Shown here: in pieces, positions 48,438-60,578 of the stretch
How positions within the stretch are numbered: the stretch's first letter is position 1
Layout: every line of letters starts with the position of its first letter
NCBI RefSeq assembly: GCF_025766255.1
Contig: NW_026516673.1
Span: 186,001-250,000, forward strand
Direction: 5' to 3'
From: Zychaea mexicana
Taxonomy: Eukaryota; Mucoromycota; Mucoromycetes; Mucorales; Lichtheimiaceae
Length of the DNA stretch: 64,000 bases
Notes under the pieces: model-generated
The model's input: the letters and a program-made list of their open reading frames with translations, nothing else
What the model was told of the DNA's origin: nothing
The model's database searches: none
Made by a program: the position numbers and the translations under genes

Positions 48438-51181
48438 CTTTTTTAATTAGGACCCCATCATCGCTACAATATACGCTTGAAAACCCCAAGTCAACTTTAC
48501 AGCAAACACATCAACTTCAATCACACTGCACCTTTGGTCTTTCCTGTGCTTTCAGAAACATCCCCAAGGCGTTGAACGATCAGTATCAGAAATGTCGTCA
48601 AGAAGAGTTCCAGCTTTCATGTTTTGCAAATCACTAAAAAACCATACACCAAATCCATGAACAGTTTGGGCAAGACAAGCAAAAACCACAGGAAGACTTT
48701 GTATATAATGATTAGAACGTAGGCTGAGATGGATGACAGCAACTACCGAATGACGACGAACGCGGTGGTCCGACGATTGGTGTGCTTTTGCTTGACGCTA
48801 TTTTGCTCAACATGCAAGAGTGCTACTTTCCATATCGATGACGAACGAAGCTTTTGGGTCCAAAGTAGGGTTGCACTTGACAAATATTTAGGAGCGTGCT
48901 CAAATGTGGTGTTGTCTTGTAGGAAAAAACGTGAATGAATATATCATGCAGTGAATAGATTCAAAACCTATGACACCATTCCTTTCTATTAAGCAAATGA
49001 AAAAGGTGTGAAGATAGCGGTTCATCATAGCCAATTGATCCGCATATATGGAATATAGGAAGACTGGACGGCCTTAAAAAGATGTTCATAAAGTCATCAT
49101 CATTCCACGAAGAAGATTTCCGGCACATCATTGATGACTTATTGAGGAAGTGACGAGCACTTATGGACTTACAGGAGGAGTCTAATGCAAAAGTATGAGT
49201 CTATTCTCAGCCTACTCCACAAGAGGTTCACATCATTGGTCAAGTCGTGAACACTCTTCCTCAATTGGAACTAGGAATCTCTCAGCGTAAATAGCTTTAA
49301 AGTCTGGACAGCACTGCCTGCCACACTGCGCGAAATTGATCGTTTGAGTCCGCAAGAAAGTGACCGTATGCCTTATGGCGCTTGTTAATCCAGTCTTCCA
49401 TGAATCATACCGACATCTAAGCTGCTCTGGTGCCTTGCTGTATTCGGGGTCCAGTGTGAATATGACAGCTTGAAATTGATAAAGACATCTCTTGAGCGCA
49501 CTAACAGATGGGACTTTAGTCTGCCACCATACCAACGACGTGGGAAAACGGTAGCGACATATCAAAGTGTGTTATAATTGATCTTTTGCCTTTTCAAAAA
49601 GTACTAGTATCTAGCGAATTCAATATTGTAAAGAAGCAACAAACTAAAAGAACGAGATTATTACTAGGGAGGGCTGAGAGTACAGAGTAATCTTGAGCAC
49701 AAAACTCAATGACGAAACGAAACAGGTGACAACGATTGCATATATCTGCTCGCATACAGCTATTCACGGCACACAGCATTATATGCATAGCACCAAAAAG
49801 TACTGTCTAAAAAATGCTACGTACACTGTCAGATTGCCGAGCAATCGATCCACTGTGCCGAGGGCGGGGAGAGCGGGTCGAGATGTCCCACCCAATACTA
49901 CACTCCTCTTCTCATCCTATCTCTATCTCACCCATTCATTTAACAATTATCAATGTTCAATTTGTTAGCCCCCTCCCTTTCCGATATGTATACTTCACGT
50001 CTCTCACCGCGTGTCAAACGGTAATTTCTCGACTTCAATCATATTTGTATTATCCAAATACAATTTGTGCGCTCTTCGAGCAGTCGTTATACAGAGACGA
50101 GCTCTACGAGCAACAAGGACTGTCTCAACACAGAGTATCATGTATGACAAAAGGAACTGTATTAATCGTTCATCTAAAAGACCCTTGGAAATAGAAGAGA
50201 TATTTGGAAGGGGAGCATGGTAATTTTAAACTGACAAAGACATTGTATTAGAGAAGCATATATGTATGATGTAGAGTCCACTTACTCACAGGCATTTGAC
50301 ATCCACGTTGCCGATAGACGTTTGAGTGCTAGAAGAATGATGTGTATCCAAACATGGCGAATTTCACTTTTGACTAGCCATGAATTACGCATGGACGCTT
50401 CATGTATAACAGGTGCATGTGCTTGACGGACCAAGAAATCTTCGTCAGTTATCGCTAGTCATATTTCATTTTTTATGCAAGCAGAAAACAGAGCTAATAC
50501 TCCATGCATTATCCATTTAAAACTGGGGTGGTTCTTTCTCCTCTCCATTCCGCACAACAGAGCGCGTATATAATGCCCCTCTCCCTCTTGATGTCATACT
50601 CGTAGGTGTCCATTACAGTTTTTCGTCCCCTGGTAGTACGTCACAACTGTTTTGACATTGAATGGATGCCAGGCAGGAAACCAATACTGTATCATGCTGA
50701 AATAAAGTCATGGATATAATAGGTGCACCGACAATAGGACAAGGGAACAAACAAACAGAAACATCCTTGTACTACTATGCGATCTGTGCTAGCAGTACCA
50801 ACTGTTTTAAAGCAGCCTTTCTCTGTCAACGTAAATCTAGTAAAAGTTGATGATGGTAGAAGAGCAGCAACAAAAGAAAGAATGGTTGCCGATGTATCGA
50901 AAGGAATCTGTCGTACGACAGATAAGCGGGTCAAAATCGAGCTAATTAAGACCCGCCCGTGAGGGACGGTCATAACATGGGAGAGAGGCAGGTGGCGGGC
51001 GCTAGGACCTCATCACTCATGCCGCACCAGGTGGGTTGAGGCAATTTCATTGGTCTGCCGGTGGTCATAAAAAAGTTTTTCTTTTGAGAGAGAAAAAGCC
51101 TCAGCACGCGGGGTGCGTCAATATTTTTCTTCCTTCTCTCTCTCTCTTTCTTTTCTCACCTTTTTAAAAAAAAAAGAAAAT

Positions 51182-52614
51182 ATGTCGTTCCGTTCTTCCC
51201 GTGGTGGCTGTTACAAGTGTGGCGAATGCAAGTAGTCTCTATTTCTATTTAATACAAAGCTGTTGGGTGTTGGTCGTGCTGTATATCGTGTCGTGTATGC
51301 ACGAGAAAGAAGAACGATCTTGTTGGAAAAACCTTTTCTGGTGATTCCAGGTTTCTTTTTTTCCTTTCCACAATGCACTTGGGGCCGCTTTGATCTCTGT
51401 CAAGACTGCGTTGATCTGCGTTTGGATTGCAAAAAAAAGAAAAAGAAAAACTCTTCTTCTTGGGGGCTTGGGGGCGGTGTTAGGTGTATACATATATACA
51501 TACTTTTATACGCTTCTTATTATCCCATGTTGAATAATAAACAAGAAGAGAAGGAGTGGTGCTTATGTCAAGAAGAACAAGAAAGGAGGTCTGCTGTTTT
51601 CTAAAAAGTGTCTTTTTCTGTATGTATGATATTTGCAAATTCAACAGTTGGTCATCAAGCCAAAGACTGCTCCAAGACTGAATCCGTTTGGTAAGCTATC
51701 AATCTTTGTGCGTCTCTGCCTATGATGAATCGTCGTTGCTTATGTAATCTCGTTACTCGTGTTATCTAGCTACAACTGCAACCAAGAAGGTCACATGAGC
51801 AAGGACTGGTAAGTAAAAGCCTGGGATGGGAAATTGGGACCGTCGTCGATCGCCGAAATATTTTTCTTTGTTGCTGACATGTCTTGAATGTTCCTCTAGC
51901 TCCGAGCCCCGTGCTGAACGTCTCTGCTACAAGTGCAACCAGCCTGGCCATTTGGTAAGCGTCAAATCTTTACTTTTATGGACGCTCCTGACCTCTCTCT
52001 AAAACTAATATGTTCATAGTCTCGCGACTGCCCTGACGCTGGTGCCGGTGCCGGTGGTGACTACAGCAGCAGCGGACCTGCTTGCTACTCTGTAAGGAAA
52101 TTGGGAAACTGACATGGCCGTTGTGTATCGTTTAACTTACTTTGAACCTTGTGTATATTAGTGCGGCAAGACTGGCCACATTTCCCGTAACTGCCCCGAG
52201 GGCAGCGGTGGCGGCTATGGCGGTGGTTCCCGTTTCGGCGGTAACGGTGGCAACAGTGGCCGTGCCTGTTACAACTGCGGTGGCACTGGCCACATTAGCC
52301 GTGAGTGCCCCTCCGGCCAGAGCGGTCAAAAGTGCTACAACTGTGGTGTAAGTCTTTTAAATGAGTGGAACCTACAGTACTGATCCCAGGTTGGAAAGAT
52401 ATGCTAAACAATGACATCGCTACTGCCATCTGTAGAGCTTCGGACACATTTCGCGTGAGTGCGACCAGCCCCAGCAGGACAAGGTGTGCTACAAGTGCCA
52501 GCAACCTGGCCACATTGTAAGTACTTGTTCTCGATCTGTGTAGAATACATGGACATGATGAGTTCTGACAGCTTTTCCTTCTTTCTGTAGTCCCGTGATT
52601 GCCCTGAAGCCTAA
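51182..52614 (+). CDS. CCHC zinc-knuckle nucleic-acid-binding protein (CNBP/Gis2/Byr3 family)
   Basis: Eight exons (51182-51227, 51648-51690, 51770-51808, 51900-51954, 52020-52091, 52162-52347, 52436-52516, 52591-52614) join to 181 residues. There are seven zinc knuckles of the form C-x2-C-x4-H-x4-C: CYKCGEFGHQAKDC, CYNCNQEGHMSKDC, CYKCNQPGHLSRDC, CYSCGKTGHISRNC, CYNCGGTGHISREC, CYNCGSFGHISREC and CYKCQQPGHISRDC. A Gly-rich linker between knuckles 4 and 5 (GGGYGGGSRFGGN) resembles the RGG linker of CNBP. Number of knuckles, order and size match yeast Gis2, fission-yeast Byr3 and animal CNBP, which bind G-rich single-stranded RNA and DNA and promote translation of certain mRNAs. The first intron is 420 bases and must start with GC (T|GCAAGT) to keep knuckle 1 intact. 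Most introns cut inside or right beside a knuckle. Confidence 0.92.
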
Positions 52615-53400
52615 ACAGTTTACCAAGAAGGCATCTCATGAAACAACCTCTCCCTCCTATAAAAAAGTACACACACATGCATGACTCCCTTCCATCCCCG
52701 TCTCTCTTTCTGTCCGTCTTCTATTGTTTCTCAAATCGATTCTATAAGTGTACATACTTTCTGTCGTTTAGGCATGCAATGCTGAAGCAATCACTAAAAA
52801 TAAGCACCCAACCTCTCTTTTTTTGTTTGCGGTTCATCAAAAAAAAAAAAAGAAAAAAAAAAAAACTTCTTTTGAGTCATTTCGTTGGATATCGGATCGG
52901 AACTGAATTGAGAGTAAAAACATACAATCCATGGGAAGTATGTAGTAACGCTGTCCCAAGGGGAGGCAGGTAACAAGATGTACTGCACTGTATGACAATC
53001 ATTCCCTCCACATAATCAGCTTCGTATCACCAGTCGAGCATGACTCTGTGCCATATTTCGCCTAGAAAGGGAGAAAGAAAAAGCCACCTTTAGTTATACC
53101 GGCTTTCAAAAAGTACCTGGGAGTGTTACTCCCCCCCCCTCCCCCTCCAGGCCTTCACAAACCTCGCACTTTGAAAACAAGCACCGCGAAAATAGAGAGG
53201 TGTGTGTGCTTTCTATTTTGATTTTCCCTTCCTCTTTTACTCGCAACACAACCGTGTGAAAAAGAAAAAGACAAAGTAAGCAGCGTGCCAATGTACTTTC
53301 TCTGTCAAAGGGACAGACGAGCAACTGGAAGAAATTTACACATTGCACATTGCTGATCGTTCTTCTTCCCACCCACCCAACCCAAAACCAAACTATAGTC
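52615..53400. other. Spacer between the CNBP-type gene and CLU1
   Basis: About 790 bases: the 3' UTR of the zinc-knuckle gene, an A-rich stretch at 52838-52865 (also giving a T-rich minus-strand frame), and the CLU1 5' region with a C-run near 53131-53145 and a CCCACCCA tract. No gene. Confidence 0.5.
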
Positions 53401-56400
53401 ATGGCCGACAAAGTCGAGCAGCAGATCCCCTCAGAGGCCAATGTCGACAATCGATCGCAAGACTTGATCGCGTCTGACGTCCAAGAAGTAACCGAAGCTA
53501 ATGCAGAAGAAAGTACGTGCTCTGCGGTGTTCATTCTTTAGAGACGCGTGTGCTTGCATATTTGAGGTGTTTTATGAAAGGAGAAAACTGACAGCTTGGC
53601 ATGATCATCATTATAGTGGTTGCTGAAGAAACATTTCAGTTGACGATCAAGCTGCCTGGTGGCAAGGGCTCCGATATCAAAATCATTGTTAGTAGTTGGA
53701 TCTAACTAAGGGGTAGTGGATGTGCGTGGAGTTCTTAATGTGCCATCATCATTGTCTTGTAGGCAAGCCCACGGGAAGCCATCCACGATATCAAGCAGTC
53801 GGTGATGGAGTCACCCGAAACTTGCGTTCACTCGTGCTTCTATCTGGCTTTGAATGGCAAGCGTCTAAATGATTTCGCGGAACTCGGCGAGATTGAAGGC
53901 ATGACTCCCGAGACAGAGCTGCAGTTGGTTGAAGGTAAGCACACTTGCTCTGCAGTACATGCTGCTATATGCTTGATCTATACTAATTAACGGTCCACGA
54001 ATGGATGATTTGCAGATACATACACCGAGCGCGATGCACGACTGCACATTAACCGTCTCCGTGACCTTTTGGGTGGTCCCTACAAGCCGAACCCCTCGGC
54101 AGTTGGCATCGATTCTGGCGTTTCGTTCTTGACAGCTGTCACTGGCGAAGTTGGTAATATACCATACATATTCAGCATTCCACGCATACATACCCAATTT
54201 ACGTCATTGTACTTATACATAATTTGTGGGTTTGGTGTTTATGATACTATATAGACGAAGAGATCGTTCCTGAAAACGAAAAGAAGGTCGAAGATCTGTT
54301 CTCAAACGAACCTATCCCGGAGCACGCATTCACCGACGCCGATATGAACGCAACATCCAAGTTGTCTGAATTTGTACCACCCACATTCCAACGCCTTGCT
54401 CCACAATGCCTCAAGAGCCTGTCATTGTCTGGCTGGAATCCAGTCCCTCACGCCCGCCGCCTCAAGGGCGATTTGCTCTACTTGGTTGTCGTCACCCTCG
54501 AGAACGAGACTCTCAACATCACTGCCTCGTCTCAAGGCTTCTTTATCAATAACTCGACCAGCAACAAGTTTGATGCATCCCGCAAGTCGGGCGGCAAGAA
54601 GATGGGTGCCCACTCTTTGATCAGATTGCTTCAACAAGCATCGCCCAAATTTGCTTCAAACTTCAGCGCCCTCCAGGAATTCATCACCCGTCATCACATG
54701 CTGGAAGTCTTGCCCGTCAACACATATTTCCCTGCCCATCCTTGGGCCGTCCAAGCTCCCGAACATGTGTTTGATCCCGCTCGACCCGCTGAGCCTCTTT
54801 TGAACTTTGGATCCGACGCTGTCGAATCCCTCCGTGACTGGAACGATGAATTGCAATCACACCGCGAATTACCCAAGGCTAACTTGCAGGAACGTGTGCT
54901 CCGTGAGCGTTTGGTCAACAAGGTGCAGTCAGAATTCACAGAGGCAGCTGTACGTGGCGCTGTTGCCGTGGTCAACGGTTCTGTTGTGCCATTGAACCCC
55001 ATGGAGCCTGAGGAGTCGCACATGTACGTGTACAACAACATTTTCTTCAGCAAGGGCAACGATGGCCGCGGCACATTTGAGGCACTTGGTGCCGACGAGG
55101 CAGCGCATGTCGCCACAGGCAAGGATTTGGAGGGTGTCAAGGTTTTCAACAGCATCGATGCTTCGGGTCTGTACACCTTGGGCAGTGTCATTGTTGACTA
55201 CAAGGGTGTGCGTGTTGTTGCCCAGAGCATTGTTCCTGGCATCTTCCGCCGTCAAGACGAAAACTCGATCGTATACGGCTCGGTTGACAACGGTGCACAA
55301 ATCTCGGCCGACGACAAGTTCCATGATACCATTGGCAACGAAGTCGCAAAGTCGCTTCACTTGTCCGAACATGCCTTGTTAGATAGCAACGACGAAAAGG
55401 TCAAGCTGTACACTTCCTTGGAAACCAAGGGTCTTCTTGGAGCCGATGGTCGTCGCTACTTGCTCGATCTCTACAGACTCAACCCTGTCGATATCGAGTT
55501 TCAAGAAAACGAGTGTATCGACAAGGACGACAAGCCTGCTTATCCCCACAAGATGACCTTGCTGCGTCCAGAGTTGATGGGCTTGTACTGGGAGCACCGA
55601 TTCAGAGAATGGGTCAAGGTGAAGACCGAGGAAATCAAAAAGGAAAAGAAGCTCGCTAATGGCAGTGCAGATGATAAGGACAAGGAAGAAGAACAAAAGG
55701 AAAAGCCCAAGGCTTCAGAAGAAGAAACCCCCGCTGCTGGTGAAGGTGAAAAGAAGGCCGAAGAAGAAGCACAACAAGAAGAAGAGGAGGAGGATGTCAA
55801 GATTGACGTGAGCGAATTCAAGCTGTCGTTCAATCCCGATGTCTTTACTTCTGCCAAGCATGGCGAAGACGCAGAGACCATCAAGGAGCAGGAGCAGGCC
55901 GTTCGCGACGCATCCAAATTCCTTATCAACGATATCATTCCAAGCCTGGTCCTTGACTTTGCCTCATATGCTATCTCACCCCTTGACGGTGATGCTTTGA
56001 CCAAGGCCATGCACCGCCGTGGTATCAACATGCGTTATCTCGGCAAGATTGCTGAACTTGTGTCGATCAGCAAAGACAAGCGTATCGAACATATTCAGCA
56101 GCTTGCTGTCCAGGAAATGGTTGTGCGTTCCTGCAAGCGCATGCTGCGCAAGCTTTTGAACGAAAGCCCACTTGAGCAAATCACTGCCTGCGTGTCCCAT
56201 TTCCTGAACTGTCTGTTTGGTCGTGAGTTTAACGCCAAGCCCAAGCCTGAGGTTCCTGAAGGTACAACTCGCAACGATTTCGCCTGGTCCAGACTCACGC
56301 CCAATCATGTCGAGACTGAGTTGAAGCAACAGGTGCTTCGTCGATTCCGATACAAGCTTGACGACGATTTCTTAAATTCGCTCAAGGTTTTGCCTACCCT

Positions 56401-58007
56401 TCGTGAAATCTGCCTGCGTGTTGGTATCCAACTTGAAGCCCGCGATTATCGTTTCACCGCCTATACCGAAGAGGAACGTGCTGCTATTGCCGCTGAAGAG
56501 TCCGCCAAGGCTCGTCAAAAGGAACAGCAGCAGCGCCAGAGCAGCCGTGGCAAGCGCAGCGCTAAGAACAAGAGCAAGGAAGAAGAGCCTGTCCGTACAC
56601 GCCGTATCACTACCTTTGTTCCCGATGATATCCAAAACTTGATGCCCACTGTCAAGCAAGCTACTGGCAGAGTAAGTCTTCTCACCTTTTTTTTCAGAAA
56701 GTGGCATGAGATTCGAGTTTTTTCTAATCCATAACTGTTAATATAGAGCGTATTCGCAGAAGAGACCTTTGAAGCTGGCAAGATGAGCTTAGCACAAGGC
56801 CACCGACAGCTTGGTCTTGAGCTCTTGTTGGAATCCCTGACACTTCATGAACAGACATATGGTTTCTTGCATCCAGAGACTTCCAAATGCTATGCTACGC
56901 TTGCCATGATCTATCATCATGGTGATGACCGTGAAGCTGCTTTGGACCTCCAACGTAAGGCTGTTATTGCTGCTGAGCGAACAAACGGTGTTGATCACCC
57001 AGAAACCGTTCATCACTACGTGCGTATCCTCTTTCGCTTATTACATAATATCAGTTACTGCTATGCTTTGACGACTTGTCTAACACTTGGTTCGCCTTTT
57101 ATTCTTATTAGCTCAACCTCGGTCTTTTCGAACACGCAGCCGGTCGAACAAAACTTGCTCTCCGTTACTTGAAGCATGCTCTGTACTACTGGGATCTTGT
57201 GTTTGGCCCTGGCCATCCTGACTCTGCCACCGCCGATGTAAGTTACTTTCCATTCAAAGACATCCGCTATCACCTGGAGTACCTTTTGCTGATTGCTTGT
57301 TTGCTGCCAATTATCTATCGTCAAATCAATATAGAACAACGCCGGTGTTATGTTGCAATCCTTGCGTGACTATCCCACGAGCACCAAGTTCTTTGAACGT
57401 GCCTGTGCCACACAAGAGGAGATTCTTGGTAAAGAACATGTCCTTACTGCCACTGGCTACCATGTTCTTGCCAAGGCATATACCCTTTTGGGTGACTTTA
57501 ACAAGGCTCTGAACGTTGAACGTGTTGCATTTGGCGTTTTTGAAAAGAAGGTAACGCAGGGGATATTTATGTAAAAGACTTCAAAAAAAGAACAACAGAA
57601 TAAGGTAGATATGCTAATAGAGCTTCATTTATTAGTTGGGTGCCGAAGATCCACGAACAAAGGAGAGTGATATGTGGCTCAAGGAATTGACATCAAATGC
57701 ATTGTTATCGGTAACTTATTCAATTGGAAAAAAAAGCCCTGCGTGTGTGCTTAGAGGAATCGATACTGAACACGTTCAATCTAAATAGGCACAACGAGCA
57801 CGAGAACAAGCACAATCTGCTGTTCGTCCATCTGGCGCAACTGCTGCTGCTGCTGCTGTACCTAAAGGTACTGCCCAGCAACAACAACAGCAGCAACCTG
57901 GTGATATGCCCATTGAACAAGTCTTACAATACATTAACGGCGATTCTCCACGAACAGCTACATCCGCACGAAAAGGCAAAAAGAAGGCACAAAACAAGCG
58001 TCGTTAG
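53401..58007 (+). CDS. CLU1: Clustered mitochondria protein (CLU1/TIF31)
   Basis: Ten exons (53401-53512, 53617-53687, 53763-53934, 54016-54153, 54255-56671, 56747-57019, 57112-57237, 57335-57550, 57636-57710, 57789-58007) join in phase to 1,272 residues. The N-terminus has the ubiquitin-like CLU_N region (FQLTIKLPGGKGSDIKI; CFYLALNGKRLNDFAELGEI). The CLU domain lies in the large fifth exon (LRDWNDELQSHRELPKANLQ; MYVYNNIFFSKG; GVRVVAQSIVPGIF), followed by an acidic linker of Glu/Lys runs and the TIF31/eIF3-p135-like region. Tetratricopeptide repeats then follow (LLLESLTLHEQTYGFLHPET; LALRYLKHALYYWDLVFGPG; FERACATQEEILGKEH). The tail is Ala/Gln-rich and basic. CLU proteins bind mRNAs for mitochondrial proteins and keep mitochondria evenly distributed; the loose link to eIF3 gave the name TIF31. 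Codon choice is strongly biased to C/G-ending codons, suggesting high expression. Confidence 0.93.
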
Positions 58008-58889
58008 AGCTTTACATAAACATGTATAAATACTTTAAAAAAAGTTGTTTTGATTTTATTAACATAGAGAGTCTAAAAAAATGATAATATACTCTTGTAA
58101 ATTTACTTAGGACAAAGTATGTTTCTTTTTGTTATATGAATGAGCTATTTTATGTAAGATATTTTAAAACATGTAGAAGTACAGATGTGTACGCGACCTT
58201 TTTTGAAGGATTCAAAATATGCTTCAATCAGTACAAAATATATTGAAAACGGCCGATAAAACATATAAACTTTTATGCATGTAGACGTATTCAGTGATAA
58301 GCAGGTAATAACTACTTATTCCACCCTGCACTACCCCTCTTCTCTTCATCACAAATGCTTTCCTTATTAACAGAGTCTTATTTAGACCCATGTTCGCTAG
58401 CATGGTCGCCCAGTGCAAATTGTATATTACACATCAACTTTTTCGCTGTCCAGCCAATGTAACACTTTCGAAATGTGCGGTTCCTGCTACTACAAGAATA
58501 AGAGAAAACCACGCAAGCGTAATTTTTGTCTAATTAGCATATCACCCCACTCCATCCACCCTCCTCGTTTTCCATGATACCTGCTCTATTCGTTGATAAG
58601 TCCACCAGACAACAGCCCTCGCAGTTAAAGACGCGCTGCTCAGGACCGCGTCATCGTTGAAGAAGAAGAGGGTGTAAAAAAAAGTGAATGTAATGAATAA
58701 AGGTCGCAGAGAGAGTTACAAACTGAGAGGCGAGCCCTTCCCCAGCGTCCACAAACCCACTTGGGAGTACACAACTACGCGAGTGACTCAAGCAGCAGAA
58801 GGTTCCCTTGATGGTGTAAGAATGCCCCAGGAGCAGCCAGCCACGGTCAGAGATGCAGGACTAGCCACACTTGGAGCTCTTGGAAATTA
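58008..58889. other. Intergenic, CLU1 3' side
   Basis: AT-rich at first, becoming less so after 58.55 kb. No protein gene recognised; a 68-codon plus frame at 58684-58890 has no family and overlaps the approach to the ncRNA candidate. Confidence 0.5.
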
Positions 58890-59113
58890 GAGAAAAAGAA
58901 AGGCTTCGCAGCCACTGGTCGCCGGACAAGTAGGGATTCGTCCTCTCTTACTCTGAATACTCGTAGAGGGCATATACTTGGAGCCGGTTACGGTTTAGGA
59001 CCACTAGGCATGCTCATATCAGCCCGCCATGCACAGCGGATCCAAAGGCGGCCAACCCTCAAACCCGCACACTCGCTGCACACTTTGGGCAGTCTGCTGA
59101 TATGAGATGCCTA
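58890..59113 (-). ncRNA. Candidate structured RNA (possible Pol III transcript), unidentified
   Basis: The segment is clearly richer in G+C and in pairing than its surroundings. One domain nests TGGTC (58916-58920) with GACCA (58999-59003), CCGG (58922-58925) with CCGG (58984-58987), CAAGTA (58927-58932) with TACTTG (58975-58980), and CCTCT (58942-58946) with AGAGG (58965-58969). The adjoining domain has an 18-bp stem (59005-59023 with 59096-59113, one bulge) closing a loop that holds a CCGCC/GGCGG hairpin. On the minus strand the 3' end would be a small hairpin GGCT-GCGA-AGCC with a GNRA loop, then TTTCTTTTT, which is like a Pol III stop. No long frame crosses it. I could not match it to SRP, RNase P/MRP, U snRNA or snoRNA consensus by eye, so identity and strand are inference. 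Confidence 0.4.
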
Positions 59114-60578
59114 AAAGAAAAAGTAAAAGGGAGAAGAAGTGATCCCAAGCAGCATCGCGTGCCTGCAAGTATGAAAAAGAAAGAAAAATAATAATTATTA
59201 AGAACATGTTATCAGAATTTACCAGAAATTAAGATTGAAGAGAAAGCAACCATTCAAAAGTGTTCTGCGTCTCTAACCTAACGTTTTTTACCGTTGATCA
59301 GGGGCAGTTTGAGTCGTACCCCAGACTTTCGGAAGGCTCTAGTGTGAAGCAAAGCTCAGTGGCAATGTTTCGAGCAAACCGGGCTTCTTTTGCAAGAAAG
59401 CCAGTGGCAAATGCTTGATAATGAAAGTAAATGCCATAATAGTTAACGTTTGTTTCTATTTCAAAAGTGCTAACAGGTGTTAAGCTACGAGATCTCTTTA
59501 TACATACTTGTTGTCGTTTTGCGGGCTACAACTGTTGATTGCTGTCCTGTACACTTTGTGAGATGTTGATTTGGTGCAGAGCAAACACTGGAAATATGCA
59601 GGCTAAAAAAACACGTCACAGAAATTCAGCACCGCTGTGTCGTCACTAATATCTATGATATTGCTGTTGTGCACCTTTTATCGAAAGAGCTATGGAGGAA
59701 GAAGTTTTCGTATTTAAAGAAGTTGCCTGTCATTATTTTTGGTGCCGTAGCAGTGCATAGATGTTTCACAACTGCAGGGCAGCTCCGCTTATTTATTTTT
59801 GCAGGTACAGTACTTGAACTGTCGCTGCGAACTCAGCATTGTACATAAGATACATAAACACGATGGCTATATCAACGCTATGTACAAATTATGCATATGG
59901 TGGCTACAGAAAACGTAGAAAAAGTTAAAATGTGAAGCCAAAAGTGATATGCGGGCCATGGTTAGGCACGACACTAGGTCGTTAGAGTGTTCTTCTCGCT
60001 GGTCGTGCTAGCAGTTTCATGAGGAGCCTTTTTGCGTTGGGATGGCGGGGGTAGTCATGGACCATGTACCTATTTCATCGACATAATATTCGGTTCAACA
60101 CTATAATAGTATGTACGCCTGCTCTGGCGACGTTCGAAAAGCTATATCCGCAAAAGTAATAAAACCAATGGCTCGTATAAAAAAAGGTATTCAAAATCTC
60201 AGATTACCGCTTGGGCCTTGTGAGACCTACAAAGTCTTAAAGGTCATATTAGGTGTCTCAAACGCAACAAGCGACAACAAAAGACAATTTGTATCTTTCG
60301 GATGTTATTAAAACAGACAAGAATATCTTTTACATATTTATATCTACATACAGGTAATAATAAAGGTTGGGAAAAGGTAGAAGGAAAGAAAGTAGCTAAC
60401 TCGAGTAAAGCGGAAGAGTATGAATCAACATAGTTAACTTTGGGGTTTCAAGGAATATAAGGTAATAAAATTTTGTGTGTGAAATAAAAGGGGAATTGAG
60501 CGTGCTGCTGTATATATACATATTAAAGAAAAGAAATGTTGTAAATTATGAAAAGCAGCGGTTATTTCTTTTTCCTTC
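59114..60578. other. Intergenic, no gene seen
   Basis: About 1.5 kb up to the 3' end of the P5B ATPase gene. No frame longer than 66 codons, no RNA or repeat recognised. Confidence 0.6.

Larger units (their letters stand above)
45060..51181. other. Large gene-poor region
   Basis: About 6.1 kb. The first 400 bases are the 5' side of the RapGAP gene with (GA)n at 45111-45144 and 45294-45318. It also holds (TAG)16 at 45646-45693 and a GTA/AAC run near 46142-46176. Beyond a weak 61-codon spliced candidate at 48044-48437 and an unrecognised 110-codon minus frame at 49233-49565, nothing could be supported. Confidence 0.6.

Noticed and set aside
49233..49565. 110-codon minus-strand frame
   Set aside because: No recognisable motif, no splice partners; expected by chance in 6 kb of non-coding sequence.
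55540..56031. Minus-strand Ser-rich frame inside CLU1
   Set aside because: Antisense of the Glu/Lys-rich linker of CLU1.
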